NCBI RefSeq assembly: GCF_014641635.1 | Contig: NZ_BMIC01000002.1 | Span: forward strand, 124,001-188,000 | Direction of reading: 5' to 3' | Source: Aquaticitalea lipolytica | GTDB lineage: Bacteria; Bacteroidota; Bacteroidia; Flavobacteriales; Flavobacteriaceae | DNA: 64,000 bases | Part shown: positions 16,192 through 24,770 of the stretch, in pieces | Position numbering within the stretch: the first letter of the stretch is position 1 | Layout: every line of letters starts with the position of its first letter | The notes under the pieces: model-generated | What the model was told of the DNA's origin: nothing | Seen by the model: the letters and a program-made list of their open reading frames with translations, nothing else | The model's database searches: none | Program-made: the position numbers and the translations under genes

Positions 16192-18192
16192 ATGTTGACA
16201 TCAACAAAGAGCCATATCAATTACGATAAGAAAAACATAGACAAAAGAATTCTTTTACAGTTATATAAAAACATGCTGAAGCCTAGACTGATAGAGGAGA
16301 AGATGCTTATTTTATTACGTCAAGGTAAAGTGTCAAAATGGTTTTCTGGTATTGGCCAAGAGGCTATTTCTGTTGGTGTAACAATGGCACTTCAAAACGA
16401 TGAATACATCTTACCAATGCATCGTAATTTGGGTGTGTTTACTACTCGAGATATTCCTTTACATAGATTATTTGGTCAGTGGCAAGGCAAAGCAAGCGGA
16501 TTTACAAAAGGTAGAGATCGCTCGTTTCACTTCGGTACACAAGAGTTTAATATTGTTGGTATGATTTCTCATTTAGGCCCTCAAATGGGTGTTGCGGATG
16601 GTATTGCGCTTGCAAATTTACTAAAAGGTAAAAAGCATGTAACAGCAGTGTTTACAGGTGAAGGCGGAACAAGCGAAGGTGATTTTCATGAAGCTTTAAA
16701 CGTTGCGTCTGTTTGGCAACTACCTGTTATTTTCTGTATTGAAAATAATGGTTACGGATTATCAACCACCACAAAAGAGCAGTATCACTGTAAAGATTTA
16801 GCAGATAGAGGTAAAGGCTACGGAATTGATTCGTTTATTCTTGATGGTAATAATATTATAGAAGTTTATGAAAAGGTTTTAAAATTGGCCGACAGTATTC
16901 GTAAGCGTCCGAGACCTATTTTGATTGAATTTAAAACCTTTAGAATGCGTGGTCATGAGGAAGCTAGTGGTACAAAGTATGTTCCTGCAGAGCTAATGGC
17001 AGAATGGGAAGCTAAAGACCCAATAGTAAACTTTAAAAATTTCTTGTTTAACGAAAAAATTCTCACCACTAAAATTGAAGAAGACTATACTAACGAAATT
17101 AAGGCAGAAATTGAAGCAGGAATACAACAAGCATTTGGTGAAGATGATATTATACCAGATGAAAGTGTTGAGTTAAATGATGTTTACAAATCTTTTGACT
17201 ATCAACATATTGAACCTAAATCTAAACCTGAAGAGATTCGTTTTATTGATGCTATTTCACAAGGATTGCGTCAATCGATGCAACAACATAAAGACCTTGT
17301 AATAATGGGTCAGGATATTGCAGAATATGGAGGTGTTTTTAAAATTACCGAAGGTTTTGTAGAAGAGTTTGGAAAAGACAGAGTACGTAACACACCAATT
17401 TGTGAGTCTGCAATTGTTGAAGCTGCTATGGGATTATCTATAGTTGGTATAAAATCGGTTGTTGAAATGCAATTTGCCGATTTTGTGACCTCAGGTTTTA
17501 ATCCAGTAGTGAACTATTTAGCAAAATCTCATTACAGATGGAACCAAAATGCAGATGTTGTTGTAAGAATGCCTTGTGGTGGTGGTGTAGCTGCAGGACC
17601 ATTCCATTCGCAAACAAACGAAGCTTGGTTTACAAAAACACCAGGTTTAAAAGTAGTGTATCCTGCGTTTCCTTATGATGCAAAAGGATTATTAGCAACA
17701 GCTATTAACGATCCAAATCCTGTGTTGTATTTTGAGCATAAAGCTTTGTACAGAAGTATAAGACAAGAAGTGCCTACAGATTATTTTACCATTCCATTTG
17801 GAAAAGCCTCGCTTTTACGTGAAGGAAATGCTGTAACAATTATTAGTTATGGAGCAGGAGTTCATTGGGCTTTAGAAACTTTAGATAAAAATACTGATAT
17901 ACAAGCCGATTTAATTGATTTACGCTCACTACAACCATTAGATACTGAAGCCATTTACAATTCGGTTAAGAAAACTGGTCGTGCTATTATTTTGCAAGAA
18001 GATTCTCTTTTTGGAGGAATTGCAAGTGACATTTCAGCATTGATAATGGAACACTGTTTTGAGCATTTAGATGCTCCTGTAAAACGTGTGGCAAGTATGG
18101 AAACACCAATACCATTTATTAATCAATTAGAGAATCAATATATGGCTAAAGGTAAGTTTGAAGCTGCTTTAAAGGAATTAATGGCGTATTGA
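16192..18192 (+). CDS. Fused 2-oxoacid dehydrogenase E1 alpha/beta
   Basis: A 666-residue natural fusion. Residues about 20-330 are the E1 alpha half with the thiamine-diphosphate motif GEGGTSEGDFHEALN … ENNGYG and the RMRGHEEASGTKY loop. Residues about 345-666 are the E1 beta half (GQDIAEYGGVFKIT, NTPICESAIVEAAMG, RMPCGGGVAAGPFHSQ, YFEHKALYR). Such fusions are standard in Bacteroidota and act with separate E2 and E3 genes in pyruvate or branched-chain 2-oxoacid oxidation; the substrate is not decidable here and E2/E3 are not in the window. The ATG at 16192 lies 26 bases after a -7 box. Confidence 0.93.
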   Translation: MLTSTKSHINYDKKNIDKRILLQLYKNMLKPRLIEEKMLILLRQGKVSKWFSGIGQEAISVGVTMALQNDEYILPMHRNLGVFTTRDIPLHRLFGQWQGKASGFTKGRDRSFHFGTQEFNIVGMISHLGPQMGVADGIALANLLKGKKHVTAVFTGEGGTSEGDFHEALNVASVWQLPVIFCIENNGYGLSTTTKEQYHCKDLADRGKGYGIDSFILDGNNIIEVYEKVLKLADSIRKRPRPILIEFKTFRMRGHEEASGTKYVPAELMAEWEAKDPIVNFKNFLFNEKILTTKIEEDYTNEIKAEIEAGIQQAFGEDDIIPDESVELNDVYKSFDYQHIEPKSKPEEIRFIDAISQGLRQSMQQHKDLVIMGQDIAEYGGVFKITEGFVEEFGKDRVRNTPICESAIVEAAMGLSIVGIKSVVEMQFADFVTSGFNPVVNYLAKSHYRWNQNADVVVRMPCGGGVAAGPFHSQTNEAWFTKTPGLKVVYPAFPYDAKGLLATAINDPNPVLYFEHKALYRSIRQEVPTDYFTIPFGKASLLREGNAVTIISYGAGVHWALETLDKNTDIQADLIDLRSLQPLDTEAIYNSVKKTGRAIILQEDSLFGGIASDISALIMEHCFEHLDAPVKRVASMETPIPFINQLENQYMAKGKFEAALKELMAY

Positions 18193-18204
18193 TTTCTAAT
18201 TTAG

Positions 18205-18645
18205 TTAAAAGCTGATTGAATTTAATGTCTTTTCAATTCCATGCTTTTTGATATTTTCTTTTATCATGGTTTGTTCTATAATATCAAGCTTATCAATATC
18301 AACATTAATCATTGTTAACTTTATATTCTTACCACTTTTTCTAGCTTCAGATAAAGGTATATGAACTTTCTTTCGCCAACTTTTACGTTCACCAATAATC
18401 TCTCCATTTTTGTAAGTCTTTCTGTAAATATTGTCCTCATAGTTATTCACAAATTTGGGGTAATGTTTCATAGGTCTAATGATGCCTTTGGAAGCTTTCC
18501 CAATATAAAATCTATAATATAGTTCACCAATACTTCCAATTTCAATTAAATAAATTACTGGTTTTTTTGGGTTTTCAGTATGATTAATTATTTCTGTATA
18601 AAGCTGTTTTGCAAATTTTAAATTCTTTTCAAATATTGAAGTCAT
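18205..18645 (-). CDS. GIY-YIG-like small protein
   Basis: About 146 residues from the ATG at 18645, four bases after the dipeptidase stop; the longer frame opens at TTG inside that gene. The order of elements resembles a GIY-YIG nuclease: a first strand PVIYLIEIGS, then YRFYIGKASKG in place of the YIG motif, a nearby Arg (GIIRPMKHY), and a downstream Glu in DIIEQTMIKENIKKHG that could be the metal ligand. The match is weak and the first motif is not canonical, so this could be an unrelated fold. It probably shares a transcript with the dipeptidase. Confidence 0.5.
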   Translation of the reverse strand: MTSIFEKNLKFAKQLYTEIINHTENPKKPVIYLIEIGSIGELYYRFYIGKASKGIIRPMKHYPKFVNNYEDNIYRKTYKNGEIIGERKSWRKKVHIPLSEARKSGKNIKLTMINVDIDKLDIIEQTMIKENIKKHGIEKTLNSISF

Positions 18646-18649
18646 ACTT

Positions 18650-19954
18650 CTATTTTTTAGCCACAGCTTCAACTTCGTCTAAAACACGTAGTAAATTACC
18701 ACTCCAAAGCATTTCTATTTCTTCTTCAGTGTAACCACGACGCACTAGCTCTAACGTTACATTAAAGGTTTCAGAGGCATCACTCCAACCTTCAATTCCG
18801 CCACCACCATCAAAATCGCTACTAATACCAACATGCTCTATTCCCATAGTTTCTACCAAATAGTCAATATGGTCAACAAAATCTGATACATTAACTGCAG
18901 GAGGCGCATCTTTCATTTTAGAAATTTTATCTTTAATTAATGGTCTTATTTTAGACAACGCATTAAAGTATGTTTCACGTGCTTCTGTTGTTAAAGCTTT
19001 CATATCCTTGCGATCTACCCATTTAAGTCCCATTGAGTCTAAATGTTTTATGGCAAGTTCTTTTTCAAATTCTGCTCGCTTTTCGTGCTTTTCGGTATTT
19101 AAATATGACGAAAAGGCAACTGTTTGCACAACACCTCCATTTTTTACAATCCATCCTAATTGTTCATCATCTAAATTACGACTATGATCACATAATGCTC
19201 TAGCAGATGAGTGTGACGCAATAATTGGCGCTTTACTTAACTCAACCATTTGTTTCATAGCGTCTTTTGATGGATGCGATACATCTATCATCATACCCAA
19301 ACGATTCATTTCTACAATAACCTCTTTACCAAGATCACTTAATCCGTTATGTAACCAAACTCCATCTTCTTCACCTGTGTTACTATCACTTAACTGACTG
19401 TGGCCATTATGTGCTAGCGACATATAACGTGCTCCCAGATTATAAAATTTCTCAACATTTTTTATGTCTTTTCCAACAGGATAGCCATTTTCAATTCCAA
19501 TCATTGCTACCTTTTTTCCAGATTTTACAATTCGTCGCACATCGCTTGAAGTTGTAGCTAATTCAATATCATTTGGCGCTATATCCTTACATAGTTTGTG
19601 TATTGCATCAAATTTTGATATTGCATTATCATAAGCGTTTTTGTAGCCTTCGTCTGTTAATGTATCTTGTCCTGTATACACTATAAACCAAGCTACATCT
19701 AATCCGCCAGTTTTCATTTTTGGTAAATTAACCTGATTATCTAAATTCTGAGTGTAGTTTATTGAATCAGTAAAGTTTTTAATATTGATATCGCAATGTG
19801 TATCTAAAGTGATAACACGCTCATGGATTGCTTTTGCACGTTCTATTAACGCAATTGAATCTTGAGCTGCATCATCTGTATTTGTTGATTTGGAATCGTT
19901 TTTACAAGACATAATGGTTAGCATTAAACTGGTGAGAATTAAATATTTTTTCAT
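18650..19954 (-). CDS. Membrane dipeptidase (peptidase M19), lipoprotein
   Basis: A 434-residue lipoprotein: KKYLILTSLMLTIMSCKND with lipobox Cys at residue 17. The mature enzyme has the renal-dipeptidase motifs that bind two zinc ions: LDTHCDINIKNF (HxD), the bridging Glu region IGIENGYPVG, MIDVSHPSKDAM, ASHSSARALCDHSRNLDD, and GISSDFDGGGG near the C-terminus. It would hydrolyse dipeptides at the cell surface or in the periplasm. Full length for the family. Confidence 0.93.
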   Translation of the reverse strand: MKKYLILTSLMLTIMSCKNDSKSTNTDDAAQDSIALIERAKAIHERVITLDTHCDINIKNFTDSINYTQNLDNQVNLPKMKTGGLDVAWFIVYTGQDTLTDEGYKNAYDNAISKFDAIHKLCKDIAPNDIELATTSSDVRRIVKSGKKVAMIGIENGYPVGKDIKNVEKFYNLGARYMSLAHNGHSQLSDSNTGEEDGVWLHNGLSDLGKEVIVEMNRLGMMIDVSHPSKDAMKQMVELSKAPIIASHSSARALCDHSRNLDDEQLGWIVKNGGVVQTVAFSSYLNTEKHEKRAEFEKELAIKHLDSMGLKWVDRKDMKALTTEARETYFNALSKIRPLIKDKISKMKDAPPAVNVSDFVDHIDYLVETMGIEHVGISSDFDGGGGIEGWSDASETFNVTLELVRRGYTEEEIEMLWSGNLLRVLDEVEAVAKK

Positions 19955-20042
19955 AATCGAAGAATTGTTTTGCAGACGTGAAGTTACAAAAATGTCTTAA
20001 TTTTTGATTTATATTGTATATTTAAATATTATACATAAAGCT

Positions 20043-20453
20043 ATGGCCTCAAGATTATGTTATTTTTTTATTTGCCTACTTTTTTTTAGCTGTAATAAAT
20101 CGGCTATTGAAAATGAGAAGGAATACTCTTGGGAAACCATAAGAGTAACGGCATCTGCTTACAACTCTGTTGCAAGCCAAACTGATTCTGATCCTCATAT
20201 TGCTGCTTGGGGAGACAGCCTAAAACCAGGAATGAAATATATTGCTGTATCTAAAGACCTATTAAGAAAAGGCTTAAAACACAATACACCTGTAAGAATT
20301 GAAGGGTTTAAGGGCTTGTATTTGGTAAAAGACAGAATGCATCCTAAATGGAAAAACAAAATAGATATTTACATGGGAACTGATGTAAAATCTGCCAAAC
20401 TTTGGGGACGCAAAAAAGTAATTATAGATTACCGAACAAAAGCCCTTGAATAA
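20043..20453 (+). CDS. 3D-domain lipoprotein (RlpA/MltA-like beta barrel)
   Basis: The frame opens at TTG 20004, but the ATG at 20043 begins a proper lipoprotein signal (SRLCYFFICLLFFSC, then Asn-Lys) and is chosen, giving about 136 residues. The mature part matches the 3D domain named for three conserved Asp: VTASAYNS, AWGDSLKPGMKYIAVS, YLVKDRMHPKW, KIDIYMGTD and AKLWGRKKV. The fold occurs in lytic transglycosylases and resuscitation-type proteins; by itself it may bind or process peptidoglycan. The stop abuts the convergent exbD stop without a gap. Confidence 0.82.
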   Translation: MASRLCYFFICLLFFSCNKSAIENEKEYSWETIRVTASAYNSVASQTDSDPHIAAWGDSLKPGMKYIAVSKDLLRKGLKHNTPVRIEGFKGLYLVKDRMHPKWKNKIDIYMGTDVKSAKLWGRKKVIIDYRTKALE

Positions 20454-21008
20454 TTATTTAGTTTCTGCTTCCGAAATTAAAAAAGGGTAGGCATCTTTTA
20501 CTTTTATTAATTCTGCCTCTGTTAATTTATTTGCCGATTTACCTAAAACAGATTTAGCATAATCTTCACGAAGTTCGTAATAAGCTTGTGTTAATATATC
20601 TTGCACAGCAACATACATTTCATAAGATGTAAGCTTACCATTTTGTAGCGAAATTATAGCTTCGTTAGGATTATCTGACGATTTAGCATCTTTTTTGCCA
20701 TTGCAATAAACACAAGAAGCATCACCATTATTGTCTAAAAACGCTTTGGCTACTTCTTTTAAATCAGATAGTGCAACAATATTATCTTCAACAAAAATTT
20801 CGTCGTCATTATTAATAATAACTCTTAAAATGTTACGCTCGTTAATGTCTGTATCGCATGTTTGTCCAGGAGGACATTCTGCTGGTAGTTTTCTATTAAT
20901 GCCTTTATCAGCAGAAATAGTAGTGGTCACTAAAAAGAAAATCAATAATAAAAATGCAATATCTGCCATAGAACCTGCATTAACCTGTGGTGAAGTGTTG
21001 TGTCTCAT
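20454..21008 (-). CDS. ExbD/TolR-family biopolymer transport protein
   Basis: A 184-residue inner-membrane protein with one N-terminal transmembrane helix (MADIAFLLLIFFLVTTT, residues about 14-30, containing the proton-path Asp) and a periplasmic domain. The family works with ExbB and TonB to energise outer-membrane receptors. The periplasmic part carries cysteine pairs, CPPGQTC and CVYC, that could form disulfides; I recall such pairs from other flavobacterial ExbD proteins. No exbB or second exbD gene is adjacent, so the partner is elsewhere. A strong terminator 61 bases upstream separates it from the microprotein cluster. Confidence 0.88.
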   Translation of the reverse strand: MRHNTSPQVNAGSMADIAFLLLIFFLVTTTISADKGINRKLPAECPPGQTCDTDINERNILRVIINNDDEIFVEDNIVALSDLKEVAKAFLDNNGDASCVYCNGKKDAKSSDNPNEAIISLQNGKLTSYEMYVAVQDILTQAYYELREDYAKSVLGKSANKLTEAELIKVKDAYPFLISEAETK

Positions 21009-21069
21009 AATGATAAGTTTTAGATACTTAGATTATCACAAATATGATACCAGAAATAAGCACAAAAAA

Positions 21070-21096
21070 AACTGGTAAGTGATTAGCTTACCAGTT
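21070..21096 (-). terminator. Rho-independent terminator of the microprotein transcript
   Basis: Perfect 10-bp arms AACTGGTAAG (21070-21079) and CTTACCAGTT (21087-21096) with a 7-base loop. On the minus strand the stem runs straight into a T run (complement of the A run at 21064-21070), a textbook terminator. On the plus strand a T run also follows 3 bases after the stem. Confidence 0.85.
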
Positions 21097-21138
21097 CGAT
21101 TTTTTTGATTGATTGTTTTCAGTTTGCAAAAGCAAACC

Positions 21139-21210
21139 TTAAGCTTTTTCGTTTTCCATATCGTCATAAAGACCATTGGAATCTTTGATTATTTTAGATA
21201 AAGTCTTCAT
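21139..21210 (-). CDS. Microprotein A, 23 residues
   Basis: An ATG at 21208-21210 opens a 23-codon frame closed by TAA at 21139-21141: MKTLSKIIKDSN then GLYDDMENEKA. It shares the start M-(K/R)-T-L-S with the two upstream microproteins and the same upstream leader (TTAATTGATTGATGAAT on the plus strand). It is the last frame before the terminator. No known family comes to mind. Confidence 0.5.
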   Translation of the reverse strand: MKTLSKIIKDSNGLYDDMENEKA

Positions 21211-21247
21211 AATTTACAGATTTAATTGATTGATGAATATAAGTTCG

Positions 21248-21337
21248 TTAGTTTCTATAACGTCTTTTACTGTTCCAAGTATAACTTTTTGAATGCTCAA
21301 AAGTTCCTGTTAATTGATTGTTGCTTAAAGTTCTCAT
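21248..21337 (-). CDS. Microprotein B, 29 residues
   Basis: ATG at 21335-21337, TAA at 21248-21250. The peptide begins MRTLSNNQ, continues LTGTFEHSKSYTW and ends NSKRRYRN, so it is strongly basic at the C-terminus, has no Cys and shows no hydrophobic segment. It differs from microprotein C at five of 90 bases: three silent, two conservative (Ser/Asn, Gln/Glu). That pattern points to selection on the peptide. Function unknown. Confidence 0.6.
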   Translation of the reverse strand: MRTLSNNQLTGTFEHSKSYTWNSKRRYRN

Positions 21338-21374
21338 GATTTTATATTTTAATTGATTGATGAATTTAATCTTG

Positions 21375-21464
21375 TTAGTTTCTGTAACGTCTTTTACTGT
21401 TCCAAGTATAACTTTTTGAATGTTCAAAAGTTCCTGTTAGTTCATTGTTGTTTAAAGTTCTCAT
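21375..21464 (-). CDS. Microprotein C, 29 residues, tandem paralogue of B
   Basis: ATG at 21462-21464, TAA at 21375-21377. The peptide begins MRTLNNNE and is otherwise identical to microprotein B. The B and C units are a 127-base tandem duplication including the leader. C is the first frame after a putative promoter at 21511-21518. The cluster is transcribed opposite to hsp20. Confidence 0.6.
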   Translation of the reverse strand: MRTLNNNELTGTFEHSKSYTWNSKRRYRN

Positions 21465-21510
21465 AATTTCTATATTTTAATTGATTGATGTTTATACCTA
21501 ATAGACGACA

Positions 21511-21518
21511 CAAAAATA
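21511..21518 (-). promoter_or_regulatory. Putative -7 box of the microprotein transcript
   Basis: On the minus strand this reads TATTTTTG, a match to TAnnTTTG, about 46 bases upstream of the microprotein C start. A TTG lies 24 bases further upstream, slightly beyond the usual 19-21 spacing, so the -33 element is uncertain. The remaining DNA to 21729 shows no gene and would hold the hsp20 promoter. Confidence 0.4.
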
Positions 21519-21729
21519 AATTTGTTACAGTACTTTGCATAACAAGGTAATGATTTAACATATTTTAACAATTAAATAGTTAGCTTTCAATAGGGTAGAG
21601 GTAAAATAAAAATGTCAAATTGACTTTGTTTTATTGAAAAAATGTCAGTTTTATGCTAAAAAATGTGTTTGGTATTTTTTTTGAACTATAAGAATCAAAA
21701 ATAAGTTTAACATAAAAATTTGATTAACT

Positions 21730-22209
21730 ATGAGTACTTTAGTAACAATGCCAAAAAATGGCAGCGAAGTTTCAACAAACAGAAACAATTCTTCTTTACC
21801 AAGTTTTTCATCTTGGTTCGACAATTTATTTGAAAGTGGATTAGGAACAGGTTTTCTTTCCAATTTCAATACTGGGATAACCCTTCCAGCAGTAAACATT
21901 AAAGAAAATAAGGACGAATATTTTTTGGAAATTGCAGTCCCAGGAATGAAAAAATCTGATTTTAATATTGATGTAGATAATAATACATTATCTATTTCAT
22001 CTGAGATTAAAGAAGAACATGAGGAGAAAGATGAAAGCTACACACGTAGAGAGTTTGGCTATTCTTCATTTAAAAGAACCTTTACATTGCCAGATACAGT
22101 AGAATCTGATAAAATTAAAGCAAAATATAGTGAAGGTATTCTTTCGGTTCATCTACCAAAAAGAGAAGAAGCAAAACAAAAACCTGCAAAACGTATTAGT
22201 GTTTCTTAA
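21730..22209 (+). CDS. Small heat-shock protein, Hsp20/alpha-crystallin family
   Basis: A 159-residue chaperone. After a flexible N-terminus (FSSWFDNLFESG region) comes the alpha-crystallin domain, residues about 55-150: VNIKENKDEYFLEIAVPGMKK, LSISSEIKEEH, the closing AKYSEGILSVHLPK and an Ile-x-Val/Ser-type tail (KRISVS). It prevents aggregation of unfolding proteins and forms oligomers. It is followed by a strong terminator and is monocistronic. Confidence 0.95.
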   Translation: MSTLVTMPKNGSEVSTNRNNSSLPSFSSWFDNLFESGLGTGFLSNFNTGITLPAVNIKENKDEYFLEIAVPGMKKSDFNIDVDNNTLSISSEIKEEHEEKDESYTRREFGYSSFKRTFTLPDTVESDKIKAKYSEGILSVHLPKREEAKQKPAKRISVS

Positions 22210-22229
22210 TTAATTTTAACATCTAAGTA

Positions 22230-22260
22230 AAAGAGAAGCCTTTTTTGGCTTCTCTTTTTT
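22230..22260 (+). terminator. Rho-independent terminator after hsp20
   Basis: Perfect 11-bp arms AAAGAGAAGCC (22230-22240) and GGCTTCTCTTT (22247-22257), 6-base loop, followed by a T run. Confidence 0.9.
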
Positions 22261-22320
22261 ATTTAATTGCTTTTTATTAAATGTTTTCAACAATAACAAC
22301 CAATAACTCTAATAATGTCT

Positions 22321-22328
22321 TAATTTTG
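22321..22328 (+). promoter_or_regulatory. -7 box upstream of the helicase gene
   Basis: TAATTTTG at 22321-22328 matches TAnnTTTG and lies 28 bases before the ATG at 22357. No TTG was found at the expected -33 distance. Confidence 0.4.
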
Positions 22329-22356
22329 TACGAATTTTTTTGAAGAAGCTAAGTGT

Positions 22357-23871
22357 ATGTCAGATGTAATTGAATTAAACAACGAACAAGAAACTAAGAA
22401 AAATCTATACGATTATCAGCTAGCTGATCTCAATCGTATTTTTGAAGTGTTCGATAATTCTCCCGAAAATTATAATTTACTATATCAGTTACCAACAGGT
22501 GGTGGTAAAACTGTTATCTTCTCTGAAATTGTACGTCGCTATATTCAAAATCACAATAAAAAGGTTGTTATTCTAACACATCGAATTGAGTTATGTAAAC
22601 AAACCTCAAAGATGCTTTCTGGTTTTGATGTTAAAAACAAAGTCATAAACAGTAAGGTTAAAGAACTACCAGACCAAGACCAATACAAGTGTTTTGTTGC
22701 CATGGTAGAAACGTTAAACAACCGTTTAAACGATAAAAAACTAAACCTTGAAGATATAGGGTTGGTTATTATTGACGAGGCACATTACAATTCGTTTAGA
22801 AAACTGTTTAAGTTTTTTGAAAAATGCCTTATCCTTGGTGTAACTGCAACACCTTTAAGTAGTAATATTAAATTACCTATGAAAGACAATTACGATAAGT
22901 TAATTGTTGGTGATGATATTTCTACCTTAATAAAAAATGGTTTTTTAGCTAATGCAGAGCTTTATAATTTTGATGTTGAGCTTAATGGTTTAAAAATTGG
23001 AATTAATGGCGATTATACTGTAAAATCATCAGAGGCTTTATATACTAATTCGCATATGTTAAGCAAATTAATGTTTGCTTATGAAGAAATGTCTAAAGGA
23101 AAAAAGACGTTGATTTTTAATAATGGTATTAATACATCAAAAGAGGTTTATTATTCATTTAAAAAGGCAGGTTATAATATTAGACACCTAGATAACACGT
23201 CTACAAAACAAGAACGAAAAGATATATTAAAGTGGTTTAAAAACACTCCTGATGGCATACTAACTTCGGTAAGTATATTAACTACTGGTTTTGACGAGCC
23301 TACTGTAGAGTCTGTTATATTAAACAGAGCTACACGATCTTTAACTTTGTATTTTCAAATGATTGGTCGTGGTTCTCGTATTTTAGAAAACAAGACTACT
23401 TTTCAAGTATTAGACCTAGGTAACAATGTAGTACGATTTGGGCCTTGGAATCAATCGGTAGACTGGCAACATATTTTTAAATATCCAGATATGTATCTCG
23501 ATAATTTAAGAAATGATGAAGACATAGAACGTGATTTTGTTTACGTCATGCCAGATTCTTTACGTGGAAGATTTAAAAAATCGCCTTCTATTGAGTTTGA
23601 TATGAAAGATGAGTATCAAAAAGCATTAGGTGAAGGACTAAAATCATTTACAGCTATAGAGCGATCAATTGAGCAACATTCTAAAATATGTATTGAAAAT
23701 TGTGAGACAGTACAAGAAGCTAGAGCGTTAACAAAAATTCTTCAAGATGATATTGCGTATCGTATAAAACAATATTCATACTGTATAATGAATAGTACTC
23801 AAAACTATAAAGATTGGTTATTTGAAGAATATAATAGAAAGTTAAGATTAAGTTTTAACGGAAAGTTTTAA
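22357..23871 (+). CDS. DEAD/DEAH-box helicase (superfamily 2)
   Basis: A 504-residue SF2 helicase of the SSL2/RadD-like type. Motif I is QLPTGGGKTVIFSEI, motif II is DEAH (VIIDEAHYNSF), motif III is VTATPL, and motifs V-VI are TTGFDEPTVESVILNRATRS and QMIGRGSR. A C-terminal region of about 130 residues lacks a recognisable extra domain. The family unwinds DNA or RNA; a repair or recombination role is usual for RadD-like members, but the precise role here is unknown. Confidence 0.88.
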   Translation: MSDVIELNNEQETKKNLYDYQLADLNRIFEVFDNSPENYNLLYQLPTGGGKTVIFSEIVRRYIQNHNKKVVILTHRIELCKQTSKMLSGFDVKNKVINSKVKELPDQDQYKCFVAMVETLNNRLNDKKLNLEDIGLVIIDEAHYNSFRKLFKFFEKCLILGVTATPLSSNIKLPMKDNYDKLIVGDDISTLIKNGFLANAELYNFDVELNGLKIGINGDYTVKSSEALYTNSHMLSKLMFAYEEMSKGKKTLIFNNGINTSKEVYYSFKKAGYNIRHLDNTSTKQERKDILKWFKNTPDGILTSVSILTTGFDEPTVESVILNRATRSLTLYFQMIGRGSRILENKTTFQVLDLGNNVVRFGPWNQSVDWQHIFKYPDMYLDNLRNDEDIERDFVYVMPDSLRGRFKKSPSIEFDMKDEYQKALGEGLKSFTAIERSIEQHSKICIENCETVQEARALTKILQDDIAYRIKQYSYCIMNSTQNYKDWLFEEYNRKLRLSFNGKF

Positions 23872-23982
23872 CGTTTTATTTAAAATTTTAGTGGTATTAA
23901 TTCGTTAGTTTCGACATTAGGTATGATTTTTGATTTCATACAACTCTAAAAAAACAGTATATTTATTCAAGAGGAATTTAGG

Positions 23983-24675
23983 ATGAAACTTAAGCTAACA
24001 CTACTTTTTACTTTATTAATTACAAGCTCGCTATTAGCGCAAGTAGATGGTGAAAAGAAGTCTACTGCAATTCCTGCAGTAGAAAATAAAGATGAAAAGA
24101 AAGAAGAAACACCTAAACCTGCTCCAATACTAATTAGTCCTAGTGAAAAACCTAGTCTTACTAATACTAGCAAAGAAAATATTAGTGGTATAAAAATTAA
24201 AAATCCTACTTATAAAAACCCAAATAAGCAGTTTTCAATGATTGATAATAGTACACTTATTAATCCTAGTACAATTTTTGAAAAAAAATGGGCTGATGAA
24301 AAGAAAAAACGCGAAGCAGAATCTTTAACACCTGAAAAGTTAGGAGACCAATTTTTAGGAGATTTTAAAATTACTGGCGAATTTATTAATGTTATTTGTC
24401 GTGATTTTGGTGAAGAAGATGGTGATTTAGTTCGTGTTATAGTTAATGATGATGTTTATGTGGCTAGGCTTGAATTATTGAACGGTTTTAAATCATTTAA
24501 AATCCCTTTAGTTGATGGCATCAATAAAGTTGATTTTTATGCCATTAATCAAGGTTTAGTTGGCTATAATACTGCTGAATTTCAAATTTTTAGTGATACT
24601 GAAACACTAATTTTTACAAAGTCATGGCATTTGTCAACTAATTCTAAAGCTACGCTTGTTTTTATAAAACAATAA
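23983..24675 (+). CDS. Conserved secreted protein of unknown function
   Basis: A 230-residue protein with a signal peptide (KLTLLFTLLITSSLLAQ). Residues about 20-70 are a low-complexity Lys/Glu/Pro linker, and the C-terminal 100 residues (LGDFKITGEFINVICRDFG, VRVIVNDDVYVARLEL, KVDFYAINQGLVGYNTAEF) look like a compact beta domain. I recognise it only as a flavobacterial secreted protein and cannot give a function. It lies between the helicase and NDH-2 with its own short upstream gap. Confidence 0.7.
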   Translation: MKLKLTLLFTLLITSSLLAQVDGEKKSTAIPAVENKDEKKEETPKPAPILISPSEKPSLTNTSKENISGIKIKNPTYKNPNKQFSMIDNSTLINPSTIFEKKWADEKKKREAESLTPEKLGDQFLGDFKITGEFINVICRDFGEEDGDLVRVIVNDDVYVARLELLNGFKSFKIPLVDGINKVDFYAINQGLVGYNTAEFQIFSDTETLIFTKSWHLSTNSKATLVFIKQ

Positions 24676-24770
24676 CTTCTTTTTTATCCAAATTTATAGT
24701 CCTTTTACAACTTCTAATTAAAAATAATGAAGTAAATTTATGTACAAATAAATGCAAAGGCTTAAATATA

